Source: Puia dinghuensis (GTDB lineage Bacteria > Bacteroidota > Bacteroidia > Chitinophagales > Chitinophagaceae). Taken from it: a DNA stretch of 22,143 nucleotides. Below the pieces are notes generated by a model. That model did not search any database. It saw nothing but the letters and a program-made list of their open reading frames with translations, and was not told the origin of the DNA. The position numbers were made by a program, and so were the translations under genes. Where the stretch lies: NCBI GenBank assembly GCA_026224995.1, contig JAMFRX010000527.1:1-22143 (forward strand). Reading direction: 5' to 3'. This document shows positions 15,011 through 22,143 of the stretch, piece by piece. Within the stretch, counting starts at the first letter, position 1. Each line of letters opens with the position of its first letter.

Positions 15011-16231
15011 ATGCCCGGCTTCGAACTATTCGGCCCCGAAGAACGCAAAGAGATCGACGACGTCCTGGAAACCGGTATTCTCATGCGCTACGGTTTCGAC
15101 GGCCCCCGAAAAAATATCTGGAAATCCAAAGAGCTGGAAGCCGCTATCTGCAGCCGCCTGGGCTGCAGCTTTGCCCAGCTGACCTCAAGCGGCACTACCG
15201 CCGTGTCCACTGCGTTGGCAAGTCTGGGTATAGGCGCCGGCGACGAGGTGATCATGCCCGTTTTTACCTTTGTAGCCAGCTTCGAATCCGTCCTGGGCGT
15301 GGGCGCCATCCCCGTACTGGTCGATGTCGACGATACCCTGACCCTGGATCCCGATGCCGTCCGCCGGGCCATAACCCCCCGCACCAAATGTGTCATGCCG
15401 GTGCATATGTGCGGCGCCATGGCCGACCTGGACCCCTTGCTGCAGATCTGCAAAGAACATGACCTGCTGCTCCTCGAAGACGCCTGCCAGAGCACCGGCG
15501 CCAGCTACAAGGGCCGCCATCTCGGGACGATAGGCCATGCGGGAACGCTCTCCTTCGACTTCGTAAAAACGATCACCTGCGCCGAAGGCGGCGCCGTCCT
15601 CACCAACGACGAAACCCTGGCCATCAAATGCGACGCCTATACCGACCATGGCCATGACCATAAAGGCACCGACCGCGGCGCCGACCTCCACCCCTATATC
15701 GGCTACAACTTCCGCATCTCCGAGCTGCACGCCGCCGTAGGCCTGGCGCAGATCCGTAAGCTGGATCGCTTTTTGGCCATTCAGCAGAAGAACCACAGTC
15801 AGCTAAAAGCCATCCTCTCCACCATACCCGGTATCAGCTTCCGCCGCCTTCCAGACCCTGAAGGCGACAGCTATACCTTCCTCTCCTGGTTCCTGCCCAC
15901 GGAAGAGGCTACCCGCGCCGTCATAGCCGAGCTCAAGCAACAGAACATCCTGGCCGGCAACTTCTACTGGTATGATAACAACTGGCATTATTTCCGCAAG
16001 TGGGATCATCTACGTCAGGGGTCAACGCTCAACAACCTCAACGAAGAACAAAAGAAAGCCCTTCGCATCTTGAAGCCGGACGGGTTTCCCGCCAGCGACA
16101 AGATCATGAGCCGCTGCGTCTCGACGGCCATCGGCTTGTTGTGGACCGAAGAGCAAACAAAAGAAAAAGGAGAGAAGATCGTGGCAGCAGCGAAGAAAAC
16201 ACTCACGCGCGAAAAATCGCCTGTCGCCTAA
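15011..16231 (+). CDS. DegT/DnrJ/EryC1/StrS-family PLP aminotransferase
   Basis: 406 residues from ATG 15011, ten bases after the hydrolase stop. The frame is open further upstream, but only from here does it match the family. Fold type I PLP features: LTSSGTTAVSTALASLGIG (cofactor phosphate region), GDEVIMPVFTFVASFESVL, LLLLEDACQSTGASYKG (D and Q/S ring contacts) and LSFDFVKTITCAEGGAVLTN, where K186 is the Schiff-base lysine. YIGYNFRISELHAAVGLAQ is the conserved substrate-side block. The family transfers amino groups to keto-sugars for surface polysaccharides. The opening MPGFELFGPEE resembles KdnA-like enzymes that make 8-amino-octulosonate, but no Kdo-pathway partner is present, so the substrate is open. 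It overlaps the convergent acyltransferase by four bases. Confidence 0.94.
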   Translation: MPGFELFGPEERKEIDDVLETGILMRYGFDGPRKNIWKSKELEAAICSRLGCSFAQLTSSGTTAVSTALASLGIGAGDEVIMPVFTFVASFESVLGVGAIPVLVDVDDTLTLDPDAVRRAITPRTKCVMPVHMCGAMADLDPLLQICKEHDLLLLEDACQSTGASYKGRHLGTIGHAGTLSFDFVKTITCAEGGAVLTNDETLAIKCDAYTDHGHDHKGTDRGADLHPYIGYNFRISELHAAVGLAQIRKLDRFLAIQQKNHSQLKAILSTIPGISFRRLPDPEGDSYTFLSWFLPTEEATRAVIAELKQQNILAGNFYWYDNNWHYFRKWDHLRQGSTLNNLNEEQKKALRILKPDGFPASDKIMSRCVSTAIGLLWTEEQTKEKGEKIVAAAKKTLTREKSPVA

Positions 16232-17379
16232 ACCTTTCTTTTCAGGAACCAGCTTTCAAAAAAAGTATAGCTAAGCGCAGCCAGCCCAATCGTCAGCAGC
16301 GCCGAGAGCGCAAAGATGCCGACGCCGGGCAGCCGGCCGCTCAGCGCCGCTGGTTGGTTTTCTATCCATGCCCTGAACAAAAAGAAGATAACGAATTGCT
16401 GCAGCATGTAAATGCCAAAGGAGATCTTCCCCAGATAACGAAGGATGCTTGATTCCAGCCACCTCACAGGCCGTCTGACCACCCGGATGATCAGGATGGC
16501 GAAAGCAAGAGAATATAATTGGTAGAGGCTTACATGACATCGGTAGCTCATAAGTAGCAGCAGGATAAAGCCGGCCGCCACAAACCAACCCGTAGCCGAA
16601 TGAACGACGAGCTGGTAGAGCCTCGTCCATTGACGTACCGCCCCTTCCTGGTAAAACAGCAGCAAAGCGGCGAGCCCACCTACGGCCATACAATCTATCC
16701 GCGTACGAAAAAGAAGGATATTGAGCCAGCGGTAATCGTCGCCGAGCAAATGGACTATTCCCCTGGCCACCAGCCAAAAGAGGATGATAGCTAAGAAAAG
16801 CCGGACCAGCTTCCTTTCCTCCAGATGCTTCAACAAAAAAGGCCAGACAAGATAGAATTGCTCTTCCGTGCCAATGGACCAGATGTGGATCAATATCGCG
16901 GGTAGCAGGTCGAAGGCAAAGGCCACATTGGGCAGCAGCAGCATACTCAGGATAAGCCCGTTCTCAAACGGGTTTTTCGGAATATCCCAGAATAAAAAGG
17001 AAACGATATATCCCGAAGCCACGACCAGGTAATACAAAGGCCAGATGCGCAGCGCCCGGTTGGTAAGGAATCGACCTACCCGGATGGTTCCCATTGCCGC
17101 TTTCTCGCTCAGCAGCAGCGATGTGATCAGGAAACCGCTCAGGACAAAAAAGAAGGTCACCGCCATGCCGCCCAGAAATTCATTGAACTTGAGATCTATG
17201 AGCCCGGGCATGCCCAATGGCTGACGGATACGCTCTATATGAGTAAACAAGACCGTAAGGGCGGCGATGGCCCTTAGCCCTGAGAGACAGGGATAATAAC
17301 GTTTGCCGGCTGCGGCATTTATGGGAGGGCGCTTGATTATGAGCACAAAGTAAGCGTTAAATTTTCTATTTTGCGACAA
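16228..17379 (-). CDS. Acyltransferase family 3 integral membrane protein
   Basis: 383 residues with about ten membrane helices. Family marks (PF01757): LSGLRAIAALTVLFTHIERI with the conserved Arg and His (R36, H47), FFFVLSGFLITSLLL, FLTNRALRIWPLYYLVV, and SIGTEEQFYLVWPFLL. These proteins move acyl groups onto extracytoplasmic sugars, for example O-acetylation of surface polysaccharides. There is no ATG at the N-terminus: starts are TTG at 17379 or GTG at 17346; the GTG leaves a short cytosolic lead before KRYYPCLSGLRA and avoids sharing a base with the divergent gene. It is convergent with the aminotransferase, which might supply the amino sugar it acylates (inference). Confidence 0.9.
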   Translation of the reverse strand: MSQNRKFNAYFVLIIKRPPINAAAGKRYYPCLSGLRAIAALTVLFTHIERIRQPLGMPGLIDLKFNEFLGGMAVTFFFVLSGFLITSLLLSEKAAMGTIRVGRFLTNRALRIWPLYYLVVASGYIVSFLFWDIPKNPFENGLILSMLLLPNVAFAFDLLPAILIHIWSIGTEEQFYLVWPFLLKHLEERKLVRLFLAIILFWLVARGIVHLLGDDYRWLNILLFRTRIDCMAVGGLAALLLFYQEGAVRQWTRLYQLVVHSATGWFVAAGFILLLLMSYRCHVSLYQLYSLAFAILIIRVVRRPVRWLESSILRYLGKISFGIYMLQQFVIFFLFRAWIENQPAALSGRLPGVGIFALSALLTIGLAALSYTFFESWFLKRKV

Positions 17380-19274
17380 TGTATAAACGAACCTTCTTGC
17401 TGGCGATCGCCTTGCTGGGCATCCATCTACTGCTGCAATGCTGGTTCTGGTTTTATAATCGGGCCTTGTTTGCGGAGGTTTATTCGCGCGAGGCCGGCCT
17501 CATCTTTTTCAGGAGTTTACAACAAGACTGGCTAAGCCTGTGCATCGTTAATCTTCCTACTATCCTTCTCATGGCTTTGATGGCCTGGATGACCAGGCCC
17601 GGTATCCGGCGGCCACTGATCTTTTTTGCCAGGGCCTTCTTTATTGCCGGCAACATCCTGGCGCTGGCGCTAAACTGCATCGACATCGGATATTTCAGCT
17701 TTGACCGTCATCGCGCCAACCTTGACATTGGTTTCGTCCTGGGTGATTCCTTGTCTTCCTTCAAAAGCATCCTGGCTGGCTACTGGCCCATTCTGCTGGT
17801 CTTTGCCCTCTTAGTCATCGCCATCGTAAAAATGGCGAAGCTCCTCCCTGAGCCTGGCGGCGAACGCCGCTCATCCCCGGTATCCCTGCTCCTCCTCCAG
17901 CTTGCCTTGTGCGCGTTCCTGCTATTATCCACCGGGCTTCCCGGGCGGCCCATCATTCCTTCCACTCCGCTGCTTTCCATCTCGCCCCGGGCGCTGCCTC
18001 TCGCCCAAAACAGCCTGTTGACATGGATCTATTCCTGCCTCCACAGGTCGCGGGAGCTAAAGCCTGTCGCGTACTTCTCTCAGGAAGAGCTGGCCAGTAT
18101 CGTCAAGACTAACCATAACCTGTCCCCTGCCAATGGGGCGCCAGGCTTTCAAAAAAAGAATGTGGTCGTATTTATCCTGGAAAGCTTCTCCCGCGCTTAT
18201 GTGATGCCGGGAGATCCCCAAAAAGCCCATACCCCCTTTCTCGATTCCCTGATCCGGAAAAGCATGTTCTTCCCTCATTCTTTTGCCAACGGCTTCAGCT
18301 CCAACCAGGGCATCGTGGCAATCCTGGGGGGCCTTCCGGCGTTGACGGACGAACCGTTTTTCTATTCCCCTTTTGCCAATACGCCGCTGTATAGCATCGG
18401 AAATATCCTGAAAGAAAAAGGCTATAACACCAACTTTCTCATGGGGGCGGGAAGAGACCATTTCGGTTTCGGAAAATTTGCCCATATGGCCGGGCTCGAT
18501 CATGCTTACTGGCAGGATGATTTTAATGACGATCGATTCTACGATGGCAACTGGGGCATCTTCGATGAGCCCTTCCTGCAATATGGTGCACGCATCCTTT
18601 CGACGAAGCCCCAGCCTTTCTTCGCGACCTTCTTCACCATCTCCGCGCATTCGCCCTTTACCATCCCGCCCGCCCTCCGCGCCCGCTTCGACTTTCCGGA
18701 CCAGTCTCCGGCGCAACGCGGTATCGCCTACACGGACTATGCCCTGCAGCAGTTCTTTTCCACCTGCCGCCAAATGCCCTGGTTTCGCAACACCATTTTC
18801 GTCTTTTGTGCCGACCACTGGTTCACTCCCGACAGCCGGACGGTATTCTCTTACCTTAATAACTGCACCATCCCCATCATCGTCTATGATCCGGCCCACG
18901 ACACGGGCAGCATCCGCCCCCAGGTCGCCGGCCAGGTAGATCTCGCTCCCACGATCCTGGACCTTCTCGGCTATAAGGGCACTTACAGCGGCTTCGGCAG
19001 AAGCCTGCTGGATACAACAGGGTCGGCCGCAGATCGCTATGTGATCAACCGGCTCTACGAAAATTACCAGCTTATAACAAATGAGTATATTCTTGGCTTT
19101 GATCCCGTACAGGACAAGAGCAGCTATCTCTACCGGTATACCACTGACAGCACCCTCCGGGATAACCTTTTAGCCGACACGGGCAGCAGCGCCGTCCGCC
19201 ATCGCCTGGAAAGGCTGATCCGCGCCAATATCCAGGCCTATAGCCAGGCGCTCACCAGGCGAAGCCTTGAATGA
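17379..19274 (+). CDS. LTA synthase-like sulfatase-fold membrane protein
   Basis: 631 residues: five membrane helices (about 5-25, 52-71, 82-104, 134-151, 167-186), a linker, then an extracytoplasmic sulfatase domain from about 260. Metal- and catalysis-type motifs: VVVFILESFSRAY (metal-binding Glu), FANGFSSNQGIVAILGGLP, where the second Ser stands where LtaS has its nucleophilic Thr, TISAHSPFTIP, and CADHW (metal Asp and His), followed by VDLAPTILDLLG. The architecture is that of LtaS/OpgB/EptA-like phosphoglycerol or phosphoethanolamine transferases, or related phosphatases. True lipoteichoic acid is not expected in a Gram-negative cell, so transfer of a phospho-group onto an envelope glycan is the likely role; the substrate is unknown. 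The start ATG shares base 17379 with the possible TTG of the divergent acyltransferase. Confidence 0.9.
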   Translation: MYKRTFLLAIALLGIHLLLQCWFWFYNRALFAEVYSREAGLIFFRSLQQDWLSLCIVNLPTILLMALMAWMTRPGIRRPLIFFARAFFIAGNILALALNCIDIGYFSFDRHRANLDIGFVLGDSLSSFKSILAGYWPILLVFALLVIAIVKMAKLLPEPGGERRSSPVSLLLLQLALCAFLLLSTGLPGRPIIPSTPLLSISPRALPLAQNSLLTWIYSCLHRSRELKPVAYFSQEELASIVKTNHNLSPANGAPGFQKKNVVVFILESFSRAYVMPGDPQKAHTPFLDSLIRKSMFFPHSFANGFSSNQGIVAILGGLPALTDEPFFYSPFANTPLYSIGNILKEKGYNTNFLMGAGRDHFGFGKFAHMAGLDHAYWQDDFNDDRFYDGNWGIFDEPFLQYGARILSTKPQPFFATFFTISAHSPFTIPPALRARFDFPDQSPAQRGIAYTDYALQQFFSTCRQMPWFRNTIFVFCADHWFTPDSRTVFSYLNNCTIPIIVYDPAHDTGSIRPQVAGQVDLAPTILDLLGYKGTYSGFGRSLLDTTGSAADRYVINRLYENYQLITNEYILGFDPVQDKSSYLYRYTTDSTLRDNLLADTGSSAVRHRLERLIRANIQAYSQALTRRSLE

Positions 19275-19286
19275 TAGGACGAAAGC

Positions 19287-19712
19287 CTACTTTCCTTCCA
19301 GCTTGTTACATTGATCCAGGGAACCGAGCCTAAAGCGTAGCGGAAGACGGGTGGCCTTCTCGAACTCCAGCTCTCGTTTGCAGAAGAAGCCCAAATGGCT
19401 GACATAGTAATCTCCGCCGGGATAAGACCCCACACCCGGATAGTCACCGCCGCCTGTGACTCGGAAGGGGGGAGCTGGGCCTTTCTCCGGTATGGCCGGC
19501 ACCAGGAGAGCCGCATACCCCAGCTGGCTGGGAACCGATCCGCCGGCTTCCCTCACAAGGCTAAAATTCAAGTCCGGGCCGGAACTGACGCGGGTCAACA
19601 CAAGCCGTTCCGGGATAATTTTATCCACAGGGGCAGGGGGAAATGCCTGGCCGCTTACGACCACCGTAAGTATTGAGAAACATACAACAAGAAAAGTTTT
19701 TATTCGTTGCAC
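19287..19712 (-). CDS. Small secreted protein of unknown function
   Basis: 141 residues from GTG 19712. The start is chosen because it begins a clean signal peptide (QRIKTFLVVCFSILTVVVSG); the open frame further upstream to 19817 has no coding character. The mature part has a Pro/Gly-rich middle (about 80-105, with GGGDYPGVGSYPGGDYY) and a conserved-looking tail, LGFFCKRELEFEKATRLP through RFRLGSLDQCNKLEGK. I recall similar short exported tails in other Chitinophagaceae proteins but cannot name a family. The two cysteines could pair. It is convergent with the sulfatase gene, 12 bases apart, and divergent from rpoN. Confidence 0.75.
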   Translation of the reverse strand: MQRIKTFLVVCFSILTVVVSGQAFPPAPVDKIIPERLVLTRVSSGPDLNFSLVREAGGSVPSQLGYAALLVPAIPEKGPAPPFRVTGGGDYPGVGSYPGGDYYVSHLGFFCKRELEFEKATRLPLRFRLGSLDQCNKLEGK

Positions 19713-19731
19713 GGTTGATCCTTGCTTTTTA

Positions 19732-19743
19732 CGTAAATTTACG
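19732..19743. promoter_or_regulatory. Palindromic promoter-like element between the secreted-protein gene and rpoN
   Basis: The 12 bases CGTAAATTTACG are a perfect palindrome containing TAAATTTA (19734-19741), one base off TAnnTTTG on both strands. It could serve as a -7 element toward the GTG at 19712 (leader about 15 bases) and toward rpoN (leader about 70 bases). On the plus strand TTG at 19715-19717 is 16 bases upstream. No such box is seen for the minus direction. Confidence 0.32.
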
Positions 19744-19789
19744 GCCTGATTTTTGTGGTCCGCGCCCCCTCTGCCGTAAAAGGCTGATG

Positions 19790-19807
19790 GGGGTATAGCA
19801 AAACCCC
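19790..19807 (+). promoter_or_regulatory. Short hairpin in the rpoN leader
   Basis: GGGGT (19790-19794) pairs with ACCCC (19803-19807) around an eight-base loop, ending eight bases before the rpoN ATG at 19816. It could mask the start region of the mRNA. The stem is only five or six pairs. Confidence 0.25.
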
Positions 19808-19815
19808 TGATATAC

Positions 19816-21294
19816 ATGTCTTTAAGTCAATCATTACAGCAAAAACTACTCCAAAAATTATCTCCTCAGCAGATTCAGCTGATGAAATTGCTGCAGGTGC
19901 CTACGGCTAACCTGGAGGAGCGGATCAAGGAGGAGCTGGAAGAGAACCCGGCACTTGAGGTAACGGAGGACCATGAGGATGGAATGGAGGATGGAAAGGA
20001 AGAATTCGAAACTGATGAATACGAAGAGAAGGATGGGAGCGAGGATGACTACGAGAATATCGATATCAGCGAATATGTCAACGACTCCGATGACGATGTA
20101 GCCGACTACAAGCTCCGCGATGACAACTATCCCGATGCCGACGAGGACCGGACAATGCCACATAGGGTGGAGACCTCGTTTCACGAAGTGTTGCTGGATC
20201 AGCTTGGGATGCTGGTAGTGGATGACCGCACGCGCAAGATTGCCGAACAGATCGTCGGCAGCATCGACGACGACGGCTACCTGCGCCGGGAAACAGCTTC
20301 CATTGCCGATGACCTGGCGTTCCGCCAGAACATAGAGACCTCGGAAGAGGAAATAGAATCGCTGATCAAGAAGATCCAGACGTTCGACCCGGCGGGCGTT
20401 GCGGCCCGTGACCTGCAGGAATGCCTGCTCAACCAGCTGCATCGCAAGAAGAACGGCGTCAGGAGCGTGGACATGGCCATCGATGTACTCACCTACTACT
20501 TCGACGAGTTCACCAAAAAGCACTATGACAAGATCCAGCGGGGCCTCAACCTCACAGACGAGCAGCTCAAGGACGTCATCAACCAGATCATCAAGCTCAA
20601 CCCCAAGCCAGGCGGCGACATCACCGAGGTCAACAAGGCCGAAAGCTATGTGATCCCCGACTTCTTCATCGCCAACAACGCCGGCAAATTAGAGCTCTCC
20701 CTCAACAGCAAGAATGCTCCCGACCTGCGCATCAGCGAAGGGTATAAGGAAATGCTCAAGGAATATGACCGGGGCAGCAAGAAGGACAAGCGCCAGAAAG
20801 AGGCCGTGCTCTTCATCAAGCAGAAGATAGATGCGGCCAAATGGTTCATAGACGCGATCAAGCAACGCCAACAGACCCTCTACAACACCATGCATACGAT
20901 CATGGACTACCAGCACGATTTCTTCCTCACGGGGGATGAGACGACGCTGCGGCCCATGATCCTCAAAGACATCGCCGAACGGACCGCCCTGGATATCTCC
21001 ACCGTCAGCCGCGTGGCCAACAGCAAGTTCGTTCAAACGGAATTCGGAACCTACCGGCTCAAATTCTTCTTTAGCGAATCGCTCAGCACGGACAGCGGCG
21101 AAGAGGTATCGACACGGGAAGTCAAAAAGATCCTGAGCGACCTCATAGAAGGCGAAAGCAAGAAGAAGCCATTAAGCGACGAAAAGCTCACCGAGCTGCT
21201 ACAGGAAAAGGGCTACAACATTGCCCGCCGCACCGTAGCCAAATACCGCGAACAACTAAATATTCCTGTCGCAAGACTCCGGAAGGAATTATGA
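19816..21294 (+). CDS. rpoN: RNA polymerase sigma-54 factor
   Basis: 492 residues, full length. Region I at the N-terminus (SLSQSLQQKLLQKLSPQQIQLMKLLQVPTANLEERI, given in parts: Q-rich helices then LEEELEENPALE) contacts activators. Region II (about 50-105) is unusually acidic, with long runs of Asp/Glu. The core-binding domain (about 115-310) includes TSFHEVLLDQL, IVGSIDDDGYLRRE and FDPAGVAARDLQECLLNQL. The helix-turn-helix is at about 380-400 (IAERTALDISTVSRVANSK) and the RpoN box is ARRTVAKYRE (about 471-480), which reads the -24 element. It would pair with enhancer-binding activators, none of which is encoded in this window. The stop overlaps the next start by ATGA. Confidence 0.98.
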   Translation: MSLSQSLQQKLLQKLSPQQIQLMKLLQVPTANLEERIKEELEENPALEVTEDHEDGMEDGKEEFETDEYEEKDGSEDDYENIDISEYVNDSDDDVADYKLRDDNYPDADEDRTMPHRVETSFHEVLLDQLGMLVVDDRTRKIAEQIVGSIDDDGYLRRETASIADDLAFRQNIETSEEEIESLIKKIQTFDPAGVAARDLQECLLNQLHRKKNGVRSVDMAIDVLTYYFDEFTKKHYDKIQRGLNLTDEQLKDVINQIIKLNPKPGGDITEVNKAESYVIPDFFIANNAGKLELSLNSKNAPDLRISEGYKEMLKEYDRGSKKDKRQKEAVLFIKQKIDAAKWFIDAIKQRQQTLYNTMHTIMDYQHDFFLTGDETTLRPMILKDIAERTALDISTVSRVANSKFVQTEFGTYRLKFFFSESLSTDSGEEVSTREVKKILSDLIEGESKKKPLSDEKLTELLQEKGYNIARRTVAKYREQLNIPVARLRKEL

Positions 21295-21962
21295 GCAACC
21301 CAACTATAGCCACACCCGGCAATACGGAAGGTCCTGCGCCCGCCAGCGCCTCGCTGCGGCTGCCGGCCCATATTATCTCTTATCTCTTTCATCCGCTGTT
21401 CATCAATGCCTATGTCATGGCATTCCTTATCTTTTTCCATCCCTATGCCTTTGCCGGCTTCGACCACCAGACCAGGGTGTTCCGGTTCCTCAATATCGTT
21501 CTCTGCAATACCTTCCTGCCGGCCTTTTCCGTCTTCCTCGCGTGGCGGCTCAAGCTTGTCAAGTCGCTGTTGCTCCGGGACGAAAAAGAAAGGATCATCC
21601 CGTATATCTTGGCCATGATCTTTTACTGGTGGACCTGGATCGTATTCAAAAACCTTTCCGACATTCCCCCCGTCGCCATCCATTTCCTGCTGGGCTCCTT
21701 CCTGGCTATCTGCGGCGGCTGGATCTGCAATATCTTCTTTAAGATAAGCATGCACGCCATCGCTATGGGCGGGGCGCTGATGTTCTCCTACCTGTTCGGC
21801 TTCAACGATGTGTATGGATCGGGCCTCTTTATTGCGGTCGCCCTCGTGGTGACCGGGCTGGTCTGCACTTCCCGCCTGATCCTCTCGGCCCATAGCGAAT
21901 TCGAAGTCTGGTCCGGCCTCTTCGTCGGCCTGCTGGCGCAGTATATTGCTTGGCAATTCTAA
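21291..21962 (+). CDS. PAP2-like integral membrane protein, divergent active-site motifs
   Basis: 223 residues with about six membrane helices, starting in an ATGA overlap with rpoN, so coupled to it. Three blocks resemble the PAP2 phosphatase signature: KSLLLRDEKERIIP (compare KX6RP), FKISMHAIAMGG (compare PSGH), and SRLILSAHSEFE (compare SRX5HX3D, with the final Asp as Glu). PAP2 enzymes dephosphorylate lipid phosphates such as undecaprenyl diphosphate or phosphatidic acid at the membrane. The deviations leave activity uncertain. Read-through coupling with rpoN suggests only shared expression and not a shared function. Confidence 0.78.
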   Translation: MSNPTIATPGNTEGPAPASASLRLPAHIISYLFHPLFINAYVMAFLIFFHPYAFAGFDHQTRVFRFLNIVLCNTFLPAFSVFLAWRLKLVKSLLLRDEKERIIPYILAMIFYWWTWIVFKNLSDIPPVAIHFLLGSFLAICGGWICNIFFKISMHAIAMGGALMFSYLFGFNDVYGSGLFIAVALVVTGLVCTSRLILSAHSEFEVWSGLFVGLLAQYIAWQF

Positions 21963-21972
21963 AGGTGAATAC

Positions 21973-22099
21973 AAAAAGAAAAGCCCAATCATAGGTTGAA
22001 TGCCTAAGTCGGGAGGCCGAATGAAAAAAGAAAAGCCCAATCATAGGTTGAATGCCTAAGTCGGGAGCTCGAACATAAAAAGAAAAGCCCAATCATAGG
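21973..22099. repeat. 52-bp tandem repeat of hairpin sequences (2.5 copies)
   Basis: A 43-bp core (AAAAAGAAAAGCCCAATCAT followed by AGG, TTGAATG, CCTAAGTCGGGAG) occurs identically at 21973-22015 and 22025-22067. A third copy starts at 22077 and keeps the first 23 bases. All three starts are exactly 52 bases apart. Each core can fold, CCC and TAGG pairing with CCTA and GGG around the loop. Read on the minus strand, every unit ends in CTTTTCTTTTT after the stem, so the array could stop transcription coming from the right as well. Confidence 0.85.
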
Positions 22100-22123
22100 G
22101 TACGAACCTAAATTGAGCTTTTT
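22086..22123 (+). terminator. Intrinsic terminator of the rpoN unit
   Basis: AGCCCAATCATAGG (22086-22099) pairs with CCTAAATTGAGCT (22107-22119) around a short loop with two or three mismatches, followed by TTTTT ending at 22123. It is formed from the third, diverged repeat copy. In the opposite direction the stem is followed by CTTTTCTTTTT, so it may be bidirectional. Confidence 0.68.
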
Positions 22124-22143
22124 CACCTTCAAACCATCTGAAG

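Noticed and set aside
21973..22099. CRISPR array
   Set aside because: The copies are 43 bases with nine-base separators that are too short for spacers, and the unit is a simple 52-bp tandem repeat with terminator-like folding.

Overview
This 22.1 kb window looks like the chromosome of a fairly GC-rich member of the Bacteroidota, most likely of the Chitinophagaceae type. That placement is an inference. It rests on weak or absent Shine-Dalgarno sites, several -7 elements resembling the Bacteroidota TAnnTTTG consensus, REP-type Y1 transposases with Bacteroidota-like sequence, a Bacteroidota-style RpoN with a long acidic stretch, and tightly packed genes. No tRNA, rRNA, CRISPR array, insertion sequence with ends, or attachment site was seen.

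Left arm (1-5328). The minus strand carries a two-gene unit. A gene of unknown function (5244 down to 4612, probably to 4496 after repairing a one-base lesion) is followed by a very large SF1 helicase that starts at 4488 and runs off the left edge. The helicase has an N-terminal segment resembling the C-lobe of a Hanks-type kinase with its catalytic residues lost, then a DUF4011-like region and an AAA_11/AAA_12 motor. Kinase-plus-COG1112-helicase is the architecture described for the Mokosh type I anti-phage protein, so this is the best candidate for an unusual system here. The partner gene that would settle it lies outside the window.

Middle (5329-11131). A complete PcrA/UvrD-type helicase is transcribed divergently from that unit. 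It is followed by two adjacent REP-associated Y1 transposase genes: the first has lost the HUH histidines and looks inactive, and the second keeps them. The DNA between them is rich in short inverted repeats. Next come a minus-strand ArsC/Spx-family protein and a plus-strand run of an ECF sigma factor, an overlapping four-helix membrane protein (probable anti-sigma) and a secreted NTF2-like protein.

Right-centre (11147-19274). A GH25 lysozyme-like membrane-anchored protein is divergent from a run of radical SAM/SPASM protein, MarR regulator fused in frame to a secreted GHL10-type hydrolase, and DegT-type aminotransferase. A convergent acyltransferase-3 membrane protein and a divergent LTA-synthase-like sulfatase follow. 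Together these suggest cell-envelope or surface-glycan work, although no single pathway can be named.

Right end (19287-22143). A small secreted protein of unknown function is divergent from rpoN (sigma-54). rpoN overlaps by ATGA a PAP2-like membrane protein. The unit ends in a 52-bp tandem repeat of hairpin sequences, the last copy of which forms a good intrinsic terminator.
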